60,000 nucleotides of DNA from Diphasiastrum complanatum (taxonomy: Eukaryota > Streptophyta > Lycopodiopsida > Lycopodiales > Lycopodiaceae), in the NCBI GenBank assembly GCA_029204225.1, contig CM055097.1, forward strand, positions 10,736,230 to 10,796,229, in the 5' to 3' direction. The stretch's first letter is position 1. The number at the start of each line of letters is the position of its first letter. The notes under the pieces were generated by a model. It was not told the DNA's origin. It made no database searches and saw only the letters and a list, made by a program, of their open reading frames with translations. The position numbers were made by a program, and so were the translations under genes. Of this stretch, positions 9,606 through 20,214 are shown piece after piece.

Positions 9606-11789
9606 CTAAACATCATGCCACGCCATGGATTCCAAGGCATTTTGTGCACTTGAAGATACATCAATTAAAATATTAAGTGCATAAATAATGTTGCCAAAGA
9701 CAACTTGTCTTGCTTGATCCATATGATTGAGCCTAGATGGCTCCATCTTGATACTCAAGGTTCTTCTTGGAGTCCTCGAGTCTTGAGCTTGCTCCTCCAC
9801 TTGACTTGACTCCAAACCATCAATGAATTGAATAAGGTGTTGATCCAAAGGTGCTTCTTCAAGTTTACAAATCTTCCACTCTTGAAAGATCACATTTCCA
9901 CCATTGACAAATTCTTTGGTTGAAAACAAGTAGATTCTACAATCTCTACTTGAAGAGAAAAACACTACCATTATTCCTATCATTGAAATAGGATAATCTT
10001 TGGTCCTTACATTGGAATGATCATGCTCAAAGCATGTGGACCCAAAGATTTCCAATACAAATGATGTTTCATCTTTTATGACACTATTCAAACTATTACA
10101 AAAATAGTTATCCAATGAAATTGCTTTATCAACAACAAATGTAGATTTCAAAGCATCCCATTTCATTGTCTTGTCATACAAAGTATTAAACACCATGAAT
10201 CTTAAAGGTAAGAAACAAGCCACCTCATGTCTACTAATACTTTCCAGAAAGTATTCAAAGATAGTAGACTCTCCAATGCTCACCACCCTTGCAAGATGCA
10301 CACTTGAATGGACAATTTGCATGCAATTTGATGACTCGGACATTGTCATTGAGGACTCCCTTGGAACTCTCATGCTTTGAGGCTGATCCTCAAAATCTTC
10401 CTCCTTTTGATGCTCCTTCTCAATGCAAGCAAGATCACACTTTGCCAAGATCTCCTCTTGAGTGATCTCCTCCTTTGCCAAGCTCATTCTTTTAAAAGCA
10501 ACACTAGCTTCCAACTTAAACAATCTTCCATGTTTAAATCCCTTTGCAATACAAACATCATTCTTCAAGATGAAGCAAACACCATGCTTAAAGTGGACAT
10601 CCAAACCACTTTCTAAGAGTAGACCAACACTAAGCATATTCTTGGTGATTGATGGTACATAAAGGACATTTTCTAGATCCATGCATTTTGAGGATTCTAG
10701 ACACAAAGAGATGGTGCCAACACCATCTATCCTACACTCTTCATCATTTGCAATAAAGACAAACTTTTTAGCATCATTGAATGAGTGTAAGGTTGAGAAA
10801 AAGTCCTTTTCACAAGACATGTGGGAGCTAGCCCCACTGTCAATCCACCAATTGTCTCTTGAATTGATATTGCTTGTTGGTGAGGATGTAGATGCCATCA
10901 AGAATACATCTACTTCATCCTCCTCCTCCTCCTCCTTTGCGAGGTTTCCTTGTTTGTCCTCCTCCACTTGTGCTCTTAGCCTCTTGTAGCATTCAGATGC
11001 ATAATGCCCCTTCCTTCCACAAAAGAAACATTTCTGCTTTGACTTGTCCTTTGAGCTTGATGCATCATCCTCTTCTTTGGCCTCCTTTGGATGCTTCTTC
11101 TTTCCATTGGTCTTCTTTTTTCCCTTGAATGAGAAATTGGCTTTCTCATCACCATCCTGCAACGACAAGGAACTCATCCTAGATTTTGCATGGAGCATCC
11201 TACACTCTTCAGCCACTAATACACTGTGAAGTTTTTCTATAGTTGGCAAAGTGTCTTGGATGGCAAAACTTTGGACCAAATTTGCAAAGTCATCTCCTAG
11301 ACCATTAAGGACAATTTGTACAAGCTCTTCATCATGAATCTTCTCTCCAATGGAAGCCAACTCCCTATTTAGAGACTTGATTCTGAGTACATAATCCTGT
11401 GCACTCTCCTCACTTCTCCTCATGCTTTGCAAAATTTGATTTCTAAGCATAAGAACTCTAGAAGTGTTGCTAGACTCATAGATTGATTTTAAAGACTCCC
11501 AAGCCTCTTTAGCATTAGTACAAGCTGATACTTCTCTCAACAAATCATTGCTCACATTCATCTTCACACAATGAAGTGCAAGCCTAGATCTCTTCTTGTA
11601 TCTAGCTAACTCCTGTGCACCTAGAGGTTCATCTTCATCTTCAATCAAGAACTCATAAAGGTCTTGGAGCACCAAGAGTGACTCCATTCTAACCTTCCAA
11701 ATAGCATAATTTTTAGAATTCAACCTCTCACTAGCTTCTAGAAGGTATGCTCCAGCAGATCCCATCTTACTAGTGACTTCTACAAACAA
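9606..11789 (-). CDS. Copia-type Gag with protease-like region (727 aa)
   Basis: Intact 727-codon frame of the nested LTR element. Residues about 15-230 match the UBN2/copia gag fold (GAYLLEASERLNSKNYAIWK at the start; AWESLKSIYESSNTSRV and MRRSEESAQDYVLRIKSL inside). Near residues 253-268 lies a CCHC zinc knuckle, CFFCGRKGHYASEC, which binds element RNA. Around 315 is WWIDSGASSHMS, the aspartic protease active-site motif (DSG). A short LYVPSITKNMLSVG segment follows, then a divergent tail whose FGSTCFEHDH...GGNVIFQE text resembles what normally follows the integrase core. Integrase catalysis, RT and RNase H are absent. The frame carries no stop despite that loss. It probably packages RNA and depends on another element for copying. 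Confidence 0.9.
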   Translation of the reverse strand: MFVEVTSKMGSAGAYLLEASERLNSKNYAIWKVRMESLLVLQDLYEFLIEDEDEPLGAQELARYKKRSRLALHCVKMNVSNDLLREVSACTNAKEAWESLKSIYESSNTSRVLMLRNQILQSMRRSEESAQDYVLRIKSLNRELASIGEKIHDEELVQIVLNGLGDDFANLVQSFAIQDTLPTIEKLHSVLVAEECRMLHAKSRMSSLSLQDGDEKANFSFKGKKKTNGKKKHPKEAKEEDDASSSKDKSKQKCFFCGRKGHYASECYKRLRAQVEEDKQGNLAKEEEEEDEVDVFLMASTSSPTSNINSRDNWWIDSGASSHMSCEKDFFSTLHSFNDAKKFVFIANDEECRIDGVGTISLCLESSKCMDLENVLYVPSITKNMLSVGLLLESGLDVHFKHGVCFILKNDVCIAKGFKHGRLFKLEASVAFKRMSLAKEEITQEEILAKCDLACIEKEHQKEEDFEDQPQSMRVPRESSMTMSESSNCMQIVHSSVHLARVVSIGESTIFEYFLESISRHEVACFLPLRFMVFNTLYDKTMKWDALKSTFVVDKAISLDNYFCNSLNSVIKDETSFVLEIFGSTCFEHDHSNVRTKDYPISMIGIMVVFFSSSRDCRIYLFSTKEFVNGGNVIFQEWKICKLEEAPLDQHLIQFIDGLESSQVEEQAQDSRTPRRTLSIKMEPSRLNHMDQARQVVFGNIIYALNILIDVSSSAQNALESMAWHDV

Positions 11790-11809
11790 GAAATAGATTT
11801 GATTGACTT

Positions 11810-12138
11810 GAAACTCACAAAGGTCTCACACTTGCAATGTTTCACTCAAATTAGATTTCTAATCCAACAAATGGACTTATAATCACAGTTCTATCACTCC
11901 CTCACAAAGCTGGAATGAAGATAAGATGAAGTGAAAACTACTTTGAAACAAATCTTGCCAAGAAATGGATTGATTGTCTCTAGAAACTCACTAAGGTCTC
12001 TCTCTCTCTTGTAGTTTTTCACTCAAATTAGATTTCTAATCCAACAAATGGACTTATAATCTCAGTTCTAGCACTCCCTCACAAAGTTGGAATGAAGATA
12101 AGATGATGTGAAATCTACTTACAATCAAATCTTGCCAA
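11810..12138. repeat. Tandem duplication in the element's leader region
   Basis: Two copies of a roughly 150-bp unit lie side by side: 11810-11961 and 11983-12138. Both contain the shared stretch TTTCACTCAAATTAGATTTC, a common segment ending in CACTCCCTCACAAAG, and end CAAATCTTGCCAA. They sit between the 5' LTR/PBS and the gag start, in the untranslated leader of the minus-strand element. One copy has gained a short CT run. Confidence 0.85.
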
Positions 12139-12573
12139 TTTTGGGTATTTTTGGACAAAAAAATGGCTTAATCTCTTTCTTCCTTCTTGGTGTACTTTCA
12201 AGACCTGTTTTTAACCTTAATAGGACTTGAACTCAGCCTAGATTAATTAGATTCCATGAAACCAATTCAAATCTAATCAATGGCAAATGATCTTGGTAGA
12301 TTATCCTAGGATCTCCACCAAAAATTACACCAACAGCTCACAAATTGAATTTTTTTGGATCAAATGAATACCATGCATTAAATGCAGGTTCAGAGGTGCC
12401 GACACATGTGGAAAGTACGGATTTGGACCCCTACCAAGTTTGGGATCAAATCTCCTCACCAAAATCAAGATTCTAGCTTGCCCTCTCAATACTAGCTTTT
12501 AGCACCAAAACTTGCTAAAAATGGATTTGCATTAGATCAATGGCTTATGCTCTTGTGATTGACTCTGATACCA

Positions 12574-13274
12574 TGTGAAAGTACTGTACTTTAGGACCAT
12601 AAATGGATCTACAAAAGATCCACAAGAGTGATTGGATGCTTGCTTAACAATCTATCAAAAAACTAGACACAAAAAAGTTGATCTAGATTGGCAATTTGAC
12701 AAACAACAAGCATTAACAATCAAAAGCATTGATAAACATTGAAATCCGAGCCCACACGTGTGTACTACAGGATATAGTACGGCCTTAAACCTTAGAAACA
12801 AGTAGAAATTGATTTGGTTTCATTTGGATCACAAAAACTCAATGTACATAGAGAACTAGCTTGAGATTGCCAATGAGCTCCAAAAATTTTCTATCTTCTC
12901 ACTATGGAGAGAGGGAATACATAGCAAATTCGACTTCCTTCTTGAAGTTAGGTGGATTTCCAGCATGTAATAAGGAAGTTAACTCACTCTCCTTGACCTA
13001 AAATGAAACCCTAGTCTATTTCCTAGAGTTATGCTTGGTAGGTAGCTAGTTGGTCAAATTTTCACCTTAAACTTAGGTGTAGGTCCTATAAAGTAGGGAT
13101 GACCACCAAATAGACATGACCAACTCTCTTGACTTGACCTAACCTACATTAGGATGGGTTTCCCATGTGGCATCATGGCCTCACATGTGTGGGACCCACT
13201 TGCGTACACAATTTACACTATTCTACATGGTTTTTTATCAAGCTAGATTTGCAAATTTTTGGCAATTCTTCACA
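12574..13274 (-). repeat. 5' LTR of the gag-only copia element
   Basis: The second copy of the 701-bp terminal repeat. On the element's own strand it ends CTTTCACA and is followed directly by the PBS TGGTATCAGAG. The right flank carries the second ACAAT copy (13275-13279). This LTR should contain the element's promoter. Confidence 0.95.
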
Positions 13275-14155
13275 ACAATAAGGGACGCATTGTCATCTAT
13301 GAAACGGAAGTATATTTTGTATTTTGTCAAGGTTTGCAACTACATTTACAATGCTACCTTTTACACCTAGTTGCCCTTTGTAGGTTAAATCTTGAATTTG
13401 CATGAACGCAATTCTAGGTGCAACCAAACGTTCTTCTAGGTCATTTAATTCTGCGACTGATGGCAATTCTGAGTTACTTGATACATGGTTTGGGCACATA
13501 AGTTGTGGCGTTTTATCTACATGTATGCTTTTACAACATTGTATACATATGTATTTTGATGGTAATTTTTGTATCTATAATGGTAATGTTTAAGATCTGC
13601 AATGTAAGTTTCTTCTTCCGTGTTTAAGATTCGAGTTTGGAAATTAAAGTAATTTGATTCACAACTAGTACATGTATATATCGAAGTATCATTTATACGT
13701 TCATAGTAATTTGTAATTGTAATATCTTGTCTTTGCATATTACTATTATAAGAAGAAGAAGTCTTTTTGAATCTTGTAATTCTATTTTTAATACTCGTAT
13801 ATGTGCAGCACATGTCCCTATATAGGGCTCTAAATTTTGTAATGATAGTTTGTTGCGAGGCAATAGGTGAGTCAGTAAGTATCAGATGCAAAGAACTAAT
13901 TTTGGTTCTCATCCAAAAGTGGCGATTCACCAATTTTTTACGTGAGATTTGGTTATGAGAAGTTTTAGTAAGAGCGTTATATTCGCGAATAGCAAAAGCA
14001 TGTGGGACATGGCCTTTTTGTAATTTATAAATATGGTAGATAATATTTGGGATTGTGCAAGGAATATGTGGGTATTGTGATTTGAAAATAGTTGCCATAT
14101 GTTGAGCAGATGAGTTTGGGTGTTGTATTATTAAACTTTCTAAATTGTGTAACAT
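13275..14155 (-). pseudogene. RepHel N-terminal Cys-rich / DUF6570-like domain
   Basis: The frame 14155-13517 holds about 210 residues ending in a Cys pair region (YTCTSCESNYF). After a frame change near 13560 it is followed by KYICIQCCKSIHVDKTPQL, and then by SVAELNDLEERLVAPRIAFM and GVKGSIVNVVANL in frame 13499-13293. This order (Cys-rich segment, then an L-E-RL-PRI-FM block and a G-VVNV block) is that of the DUF6570-type region in front of many Helitron Rep domains. A further one-base shift lies near 13293. Its right-hand continuation is at 8694 and below, beyond the LTR insertion. Confidence 0.72.
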
Positions 14156-14709
14156 GTTCGTTGTCCAATTATACGAAGAAGTGTATTTTGTGGACTATGA
14201 AATAACACGCATCCGTTTGTTTTGCAAGGATAAATTTGTGGTGGATCTGTAAGCACAAGTAATATAGTTATGCGTAGATGGTTTTTATTTATGCATACAG
14301 AATAATTAGTATTGTTATGAGATGTTAGATTATATTGTTGTATACAAATTTCGTACGTTAATAGTTTTGCTAACCAAAGTAGACAAAATGTATCATAATA
14401 TATACATGTCAGAGTTATATTTAGTATGTTATCAAAATACATATTTCTATTGAGAATATTTCTCTGTAGTGTTGTAAAAGTTTTATTTGAAAAGAAATTG
14501 TTTTCCCACCAAACTGCATCCGTATCAGCCATGTTTATAAAATTCGTAAAAAGTTCTGTAATAAGTTGTCTTAATTCATGTGGTTGCTTTTGGAAATTAG
14601 TAAGAAATGCAAATACTACAAAAATATCTATGTTTTTTGGAAAATGCTTTACAAATTCGGATTGTGTATTTAAGTTTATCACTGATTTGGCATCCATGTT
14701 GAAAAGCAA
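14140..14709 (-). CDS. Unrecognised N-terminal part of Helitron polyprotein
   Basis: A 189-codon frame directly upstream of, and overlapping by 16 bases, the 14155-13517 frame. It contains no domain I recognise; it is rich in Asn, Leu and Thr and has a Cys-containing tail (YPCKTNGCVLFHS). Position and strand suggest it is the start of RepHel, separated from the next piece by a frameshift, or a small upstream protein of the element. A start Met lies at 14709 with a second at 14697. Confidence 0.4.
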   Translation of the reverse strand: MLFNMDAKSVINLNTQSEFVKHFPKNIDIFVVFAFLTNFQKQPHELRQLITELFTNFINMADTDAVWWENNFFSNKTFTTLQRNILNRNMYFDNILNITLTCIYYDTFCLLWLAKLLTYEICIQQYNLTSHNNTNYSVCINKNHLRITILLVLTDPPQIYPCKTNGCVLFHSPQNTLLRIIGQRTCYTI

Positions 14710-14755
14710 GAAGATTGAAAATTCAGAAACAGGTGTATGGGAATATCAGCAATAG

Positions 14756-15275
14756 CGCCTACAAATCAACATGAATGGAACTTAGGAACTACAAGTTCAT
14801 ATCACTATTTTGTGACTTCCAAAAGCAGTTTAAAATAGAATGAAAATATGGACATGATTTACGTATTTCGAATTGGTTTGTACGTACGTATTTGTACCTT
14901 AATATCTGTAAGACAAACAAATATGTATGATAATTATAAAGCAGTAAAACACGTGACAACATAAAGTCTTCAAGTTTTTTTTGGGCATTTATGAAATACT
15001 GCTATTATGTTATAAAGCTAACTGAAAATCTTAAAACTAGACTTCATTTATTTATAAATTTTATCTCGTAAATAGAATTATTGTACCTGAATGTTTGCTT
15101 TTCCAAGTTGCTAGGATCGTAATGGTTGTTGACTATTAATACAACTACACATATAATTACATGTCTGTAGTTTTCTAATTTATTTATCATTACATAAAAA
15201 CAACACATTATGCTATTAGTTTTCAATTTCTGAAGCTATAAAAAAGCATGGATGTATTATGTATGGTCGTTACGG

Positions 15276-15318
<43 letters not shown>

Positions 15319-16584
15319 TGTAACATTTTTTTTTTAAAAGCAACTTAACTATTACATTAAAACAGATTCAAATATGTGAAACGACATAACAAAGTATTAA
15401 CCAATTTCATGTGTTATTGTGTTTGTAATTTTCTAGTTCGTTATTATTGAGGTAAATCACGAGATTGAAGTTAAAAGTAACATGCAAATATTAATGTCAT
15501 AAAAGTAGACAATCTAAATATGATACTATGACAAGCACATTTCTTTGTTTGAAGCTATGTTAATGATATGTGGAAAATAAATCATGTACTATTAATGAAC
15601 TTCCTAACAACAAATGTATAGAACATTCTCTACATGCGTAAGATTTTTTATTGCATAAATGAAACTTGGAAAGCATCATGCTAGAAAACGGTTTGCATGT
15701 ATTTTTGATAATCTATACAAAATTGTTTTGTGAACAGAGTTATTGCGATGCATTGTAGGTGTACTAATGCAGTTTTGAGAAATCTGTTCATGGTAAAGTA
15801 CGAGAATGGTAATTTTTTATATACAAAAATATATGTGGAAGTATAAATGGAATGTTTATAGAAAAAACAATGATGTTCGTATAGCACAACTCATTCAAAA
15901 TGAATGCCATCTACATCAGGAAGAGTATCTAGAAAATTTCTATGGAATTAGATTAATTTTTCTTTTTGCAAATTGTGAAGTTGAAATGATACGTAGGTCT
16001 ACCAATATACGAGTATAATATGAAATCTTTTGAAATTGATTGCTATTTATAACTTTGAAAACTATATGAAAATGTTCTAAAAAAGTACACGTTTGTGGTT
16101 TTACAAGTACGACCTTGTTTGTAATGCAAGAATGTCAATTAACTATACAAGGAAAAATATATCAAAATTTATAAATTCAACATTTACAAAAAAAAGTAAT
16201 ATACAAAATGTTATGTATGTCATGGTTCATCTATTTTAAATTACAAGTATTCGCCAATACACGATTACATAATAGAATTCGTTCAAAATGATTACCATCT
16301 ACATCATAAAAGCATGTATGGAGACCCTCTAGAAAACTAAACTTTATCATTTCTGCAAGCACGATGTGATCCCTAAGACAAGAGTCTCGGACTTTTATGT
16401 ACAAAAGAACATCACTATTTCTGGTAACAGCAAATTAGGATTGAACCAGTCCTAAATTCTTGGACGACTTCCTTTTGGGAGTTTGATTGCCATCCATTTG
16501 AGTAGGTAGGCGTGTGCATGAATCATTCGAGTGTGCGGATTGGTCGATGAAAGTTGAAAGACTCGTATGTGCTTATCTAAAGGT
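14756..16584. other. AT-rich non-coding stretch inside the large Helitron
   Basis: No supported gene. It contains an (AC)n microsatellite at 15281-15316 and one copy (about 15560-15690) of a degenerate repeat found again at 21.2 and 21.4 kb. Short frames at 15681-15887 and 15806-16018 have no recognisable content. A weakly similar CATTCAAAATGAATGCCATCTACATCA-type segment occurs at both about 15890 and 16275, suggesting an old local duplication. Confidence 0.5.
15281..15316. repeat. (AC)18 microsatellite
   Basis: Perfect AC dinucleotide run of about 36 bases inside the Helitron spacer. Confidence 0.97.
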
Positions 16585-16911
16585 CTAAAATTCGCCAGAA
16601 ATTAGAGGCCAGTCAAAAGCAAATTGGGCAGGTAATGTTTGATGACGTTTTTGTAATTGCAAACATGTAGATGGCTCCTTCATTGGTGGAATATACACCG
16701 AAGGAACTCGAAGTGCACATCGGTTGTTCTCGATTTCTGTGGTTGTAAATGATAGTTCTTTTTCGAGGCCTACATTGCGTTCCTTTAGAATTGTTATTTC
16801 ATGCATAACATGTACATGTTTGTTACGCACATTTTCAAGTTCTGTAATGTGTGCTTCCTCTGTCAGTTCAAGATTCTGTTTCATGTATTGCAATTCGTTT
16901 TTAGATTCCAT
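16585..16911 (-). CDS. Coiled-coil fragment of a Helitron-associated protein
   Basis: A 108-codon frame with heptad-like Glu/Leu spacing over the first 65 residues (NLELTEEAHITELENV, ILKERNVGLEKELSF), predicting a coiled coil, then a Pro-rich tail. It follows the unknown protein at 17997-17065 on the same strand and may be its C-terminal end after another frame change. Function unknown. Confidence 0.4.
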   Translation of the reverse strand: MESKNELQYMKQNLELTEEAHITELENVRNKHVHVMHEITILKERNVGLEKELSFTTTEIENNRCALRVPSVYIPPMKEPSTCLQLQKRHQTLPAQFAFDWPLISGEF

Positions 16912-17064
16912 AATGGTTACATGGGCCTGTTCTAGTCTTGCCTGGCAAAATTTATGATCATGTGTGACATGCTTATTTTGAATTTCAACTCTAGGACATT
17001 TCTAGGGCCGCAATTGCTTTGGCAATTTAGGTTTGTTGTATGGAACTGCAATGCACGAGGTAGA

Positions 17065-17997
17065 CTAAATAGCTTGGGTGTCACACACATTAGATGTTGG
17101 AATTATGGTATTCTCAAATATGTTGCAAGGCAGGGAAATAGAAGGTGCAGATGTAAAGGCACCAACCTGAAATGCAATTAAATCCAATAAGTACTCGCTG
17201 GTTTTTAGGTATAAAGGAGCTGGATCAGGTATAGAGTATATGCTCTCTTGTAAACGTTTATGTGAAATAGTCAATAAATCTGTAATGCATGTGGAGCTAT
17301 GAAGGAGGCCCAATTTATTGCAATAGATTCAATTGTTGGGTGGTAACCTTGGAAAATACAAATTGCAATACTAGTCCAGAGCATGGGCAATACATTATCA
17401 TAGGAGCACAAAACTTTATCACATATGAAATAGCATAATGCCTGGAACTGACGATTTTTTATTTGTGAAATCAACAGGTTTTGGTTTAGGTCGAATGGCA
17501 AGTTTTCGTTTATAATACAAAAACATGCATGGGGGGTTAGTACGGGAAAATCATACACGTTCCGAGTACTGTATGGGATTCGAAATAGGTCACAAAAAGA
17601 ATGTTCAGTAACTTCTAGTTGTGTATTTATTTCTCGTAATTTGATCATCGATGACTATGTTAGTTGTACTGTTACCGTGACCGGCTTTGGCAAGTTCATA
17701 CTGGCACTCTGATATTAGATGAATTAATTGATACACGTCATTGTATTGACAATAGTGTGCATATACACGATCAAGATAGGATTCACGCAATTGGATATGG
17801 AATTGTGGATCATGAAAACATATAGTGTAATCGTGATGAGGTAGTAATAACAAATGAGGGAACTGACCAGGAATGGCTTTCGGAATGCTAATTTCAAGTA
17901 GCAACTGATTCTCGGAATTAATGATAGTTTTGGAAGAGATGCGTACATGTGACATGTTGATTTGGGCTGTGAATGAGAAAGGTTTGTATGTGTACAA
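17065..17997 (-). pseudogene. Unrecognised Helitron-associated protein, frameshifted
   Basis: Three overlapping minus-strand frames (17997-17605, 17648-17271, 17313-17065) read as one protein of about 300 residues if two frame changes are allowed. At each overlap the sequence continues sensibly, for example DDQIT then REINTQLEV near 17640, and NWASFIAPHA then CITDLLTIS near 17300. No domain was recognised. The protein has several Cys and His (FCDLF, HACFCI, YFICDKVLC) but no clear finger. Its place between the RPA-like gene and RepHel, on the same strand, suggests it belongs to the element. Confidence 0.42.
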
Positions 17998-18182
17998 TTT
18001 ACAAGATCCAGATTCTCAGAACAATAAGTAGAATTCCAAGAGTATCTGCAACCACCACATAAATCAATTTATAAGAAATAAGTTTTGTAACAATGTCGGA
18101 ATAGGTTTTTTTATAAAATTCAAAGAGCCATATAACCTGCTATTTAAAAATATAACACCTATATCATATGGAATTTGTATAA

Positions 18183-18216
<34 letters not shown>

Positions 18217-18239
18217 CGCATGTGCGTGCGCACGTGTAT
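18183..18239. repeat. TG/CG alternating purine-pyrimidine run
   Basis: (TG)n passes into (CG)n and back (TGTGCGCGCGCGCGCATGTG then CGTGCGCACGTG). This sequence type favours Z-DNA. Confidence 0.9.
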
Positions 18240-18735
18240 GTTTTTATATCATAAAAATACCGTTGTGTCAGAAAATACCCAAATACAACACTACCATTTA
18301 TGAAATTCATTCAAATCAATACAATAGAATTACAACTTTATAAAAAGTACATGCAACTTAAAGAAATGCAAAGTTTCAAAACCATGTACATTTAATTAGT
18401 TACGGTAATATTTAGAAATTACGGGAAGCTAAGTTACAATGTTAAATATATTAGAGTACGGTAAATAAGTGCAACCACAAAAATTACATGCCAATCTAAA
18501 TAACGATTTCGAAACTGAAAAATAATCACTACCTAATAAATAATCAACTACAAATACAATTCTAAAATATATATTAAATGTAGTGTTTAAAAGAAAAACA
18601 TGGTTTTTTATTCTACACAGGTGATTTAACATAGTTACGAATTATGAAAATCGAAAGTACAAGTATATGTATATGTACTGCTTTTGAAAATGGAACGCAA
18701 GTTCAAATATATAACCTGATGTTATTTTTACGAAG

Positions 18736-20214
18736 CTACTCAAATAGTTTCTCATATTCAAGTACGTATTGATGCTCATCGATCAAAAAACGATCACGAC
18801 CTTCAAATTTTGCGAAAGTTGCCTGAGTCACAATAGGATCCTCATTTTACAGCACCGACAAAGGCTTTGCCAAATTAAATATTTTTTGAATTAATGTGCC
18901 TTTCATTTTAATTTCATGTATACCTTTTGGCCCAATCACAACACCATTCAAGCAGGAGGATTTTTCTAAAGTAGTTGGATGCATACACACGAAGTAGAAA
19001 GCGTTGTCATTCCGAAAGCCGAATTTATCATGTTTGCAAAATACACAAACATGCTCAAAAAAAGGTGCATTAATTCCTTTAACACGTAATCGGCCCGAAA
19101 TCTACGAGTACCACAATCAGTTCGCATATAATAAATTACTAATAAAAATATATCATATAAAATTGCAGGAAATGCATATGGTTTTGATACACAAAACAAA
19201 TTAACTTCCGAAATTTATTTATGAAATTAGCACCTCCATTGGAACTGGATGTTGTTTGGTTTGCTCCGCACACAAGTGGAACACCCGCAGATATTGTCTT
19301 TGACAATGCAACAAATAGTAGTGGATTTGATTTCTTCCAAATTCCCAAATTCCGGATACTATATACATAACGACATTCGCTTTCGAAAGAGTCGAGAATT
19401 TCATTGTATAACTTTTTGGTGTCATTCCAGAATAATATCTATGGAACATTAAATCGAATTTCAGAAAGTATAATACGTACGCAACTTTTGGGGGAAAAAC
19501 AATGCTCATACTACAATTTCGAAATCAATTTTTTTATTTTTTATAGGTACCTCTCCTTGGTCAGAATTGATTAAACCCGTCTGCAACAGTAATGGAACGA
19601 CGATTTCCATTGACAGCATTAACTCCAATAATGGCGACAACTACTGTTCCAAGCAGGTACGAATTATGGATTTGAGCGTTGTCTGCTAAAAATTCGATAC
19701 AATCTTCTCGAAAATTAGCCAGTGTAATTTATGGGAAGAAGCATGGATGTATGTGTAGTGGCGCAACTTTCATAACAATTGTTGCTTGAGTATAGATCAA
19801 TGTGAAATTCGAGGACCCGTAATCGTTTCGAGGGTTTTTTTTATGAACTGTAAAATTACGAAGCTTTATACAATCATTAATAACCAAAGTCTCGAAATGC
19901 TGGTAGTACATTTGTCGGATAGACAATGTAATTGTATTATTTCCACATATGTCTACCAAGTCAAATTTCATGTACGTCGCGTATGGTACGTTCATTACAA
20001 AATTGCCGTACTTCGATAGGATTTGGCCCTCGAACATTACATTCTGCAATCCTAATTCTATGTCTTCTATGTACACCTGTCTAATTGCAGATCGCGATTT
20101 TGATGTAGATACTTCAACAATGTGCGTTCGTTTACGGACGGGTTCAATAGTAGGTAACTCCGCGGGTCGTTTAAGTGTTGAATGTATCTCGTTAGACATT
20201 TGATTTGAGTACAC
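18736..20214 (-). pseudogene. RPA1-like single-stranded DNA-binding protein of Helitron
   Basis: The frame 20214-19729 continues past one TAA to about 19572, giving two OB-fold-like stretches. The first has VMFEGQILSKYGNFVM followed by FDLVDICGNNTITLSI and a NFTVHKKNP strand. The second has LLGTVVVAIIGVNAVN and NRRSITVADGF. After a probable intron, 19090-18736 adds a zinc-type segment with CVFCKHDKFGF and FYFVCMHP, and ends DRFLIDEHQYVLEYEKLFE. This layout matches the large subunit of replication protein A (OB folds A and B, then a zinc-containing C-terminal OB fold). Many plant Helitrons carry such a gene. Stops near 19733 and 18847 mean the copy is decayed. About 480 residues are covered. 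Confidence 0.72.

Larger units (their letters stand above)
8695..13274 (-). mobile_element. Young gag-only copia-type LTR retrotransposon
   Basis: A complete insertion on the minus strand, 4,580 bp long. It has two 701-bp LTRs (8695-9395 and 12574-13274), both starting TG and ending CA, and a 5-bp target duplication ACAAT at 8690-8694 and 13275-13279. The PBS beside the 5' LTR reads TGGTATCAGAG on the minus strand (12563-12573), matching initiator-Met tRNA. The polypurine tract beside the 3' LTR reads TTTGAGGAGGAG on the minus strand (9396 onward). Internally there is one long open frame with gag and a protease-like part but no recognisable reverse transcriptase, RNase H or intact integrase. 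It is therefore non-autonomous. By eye the LTRs differ at about seven positions, so insertion was recent. Confidence 0.95.

Noticed and set aside
10171-11229. Plus-strand frames of 60-100 codons
   Set aside because: They are antisense shadows of the intact Gag frame on the minus strand at 9606-11789.
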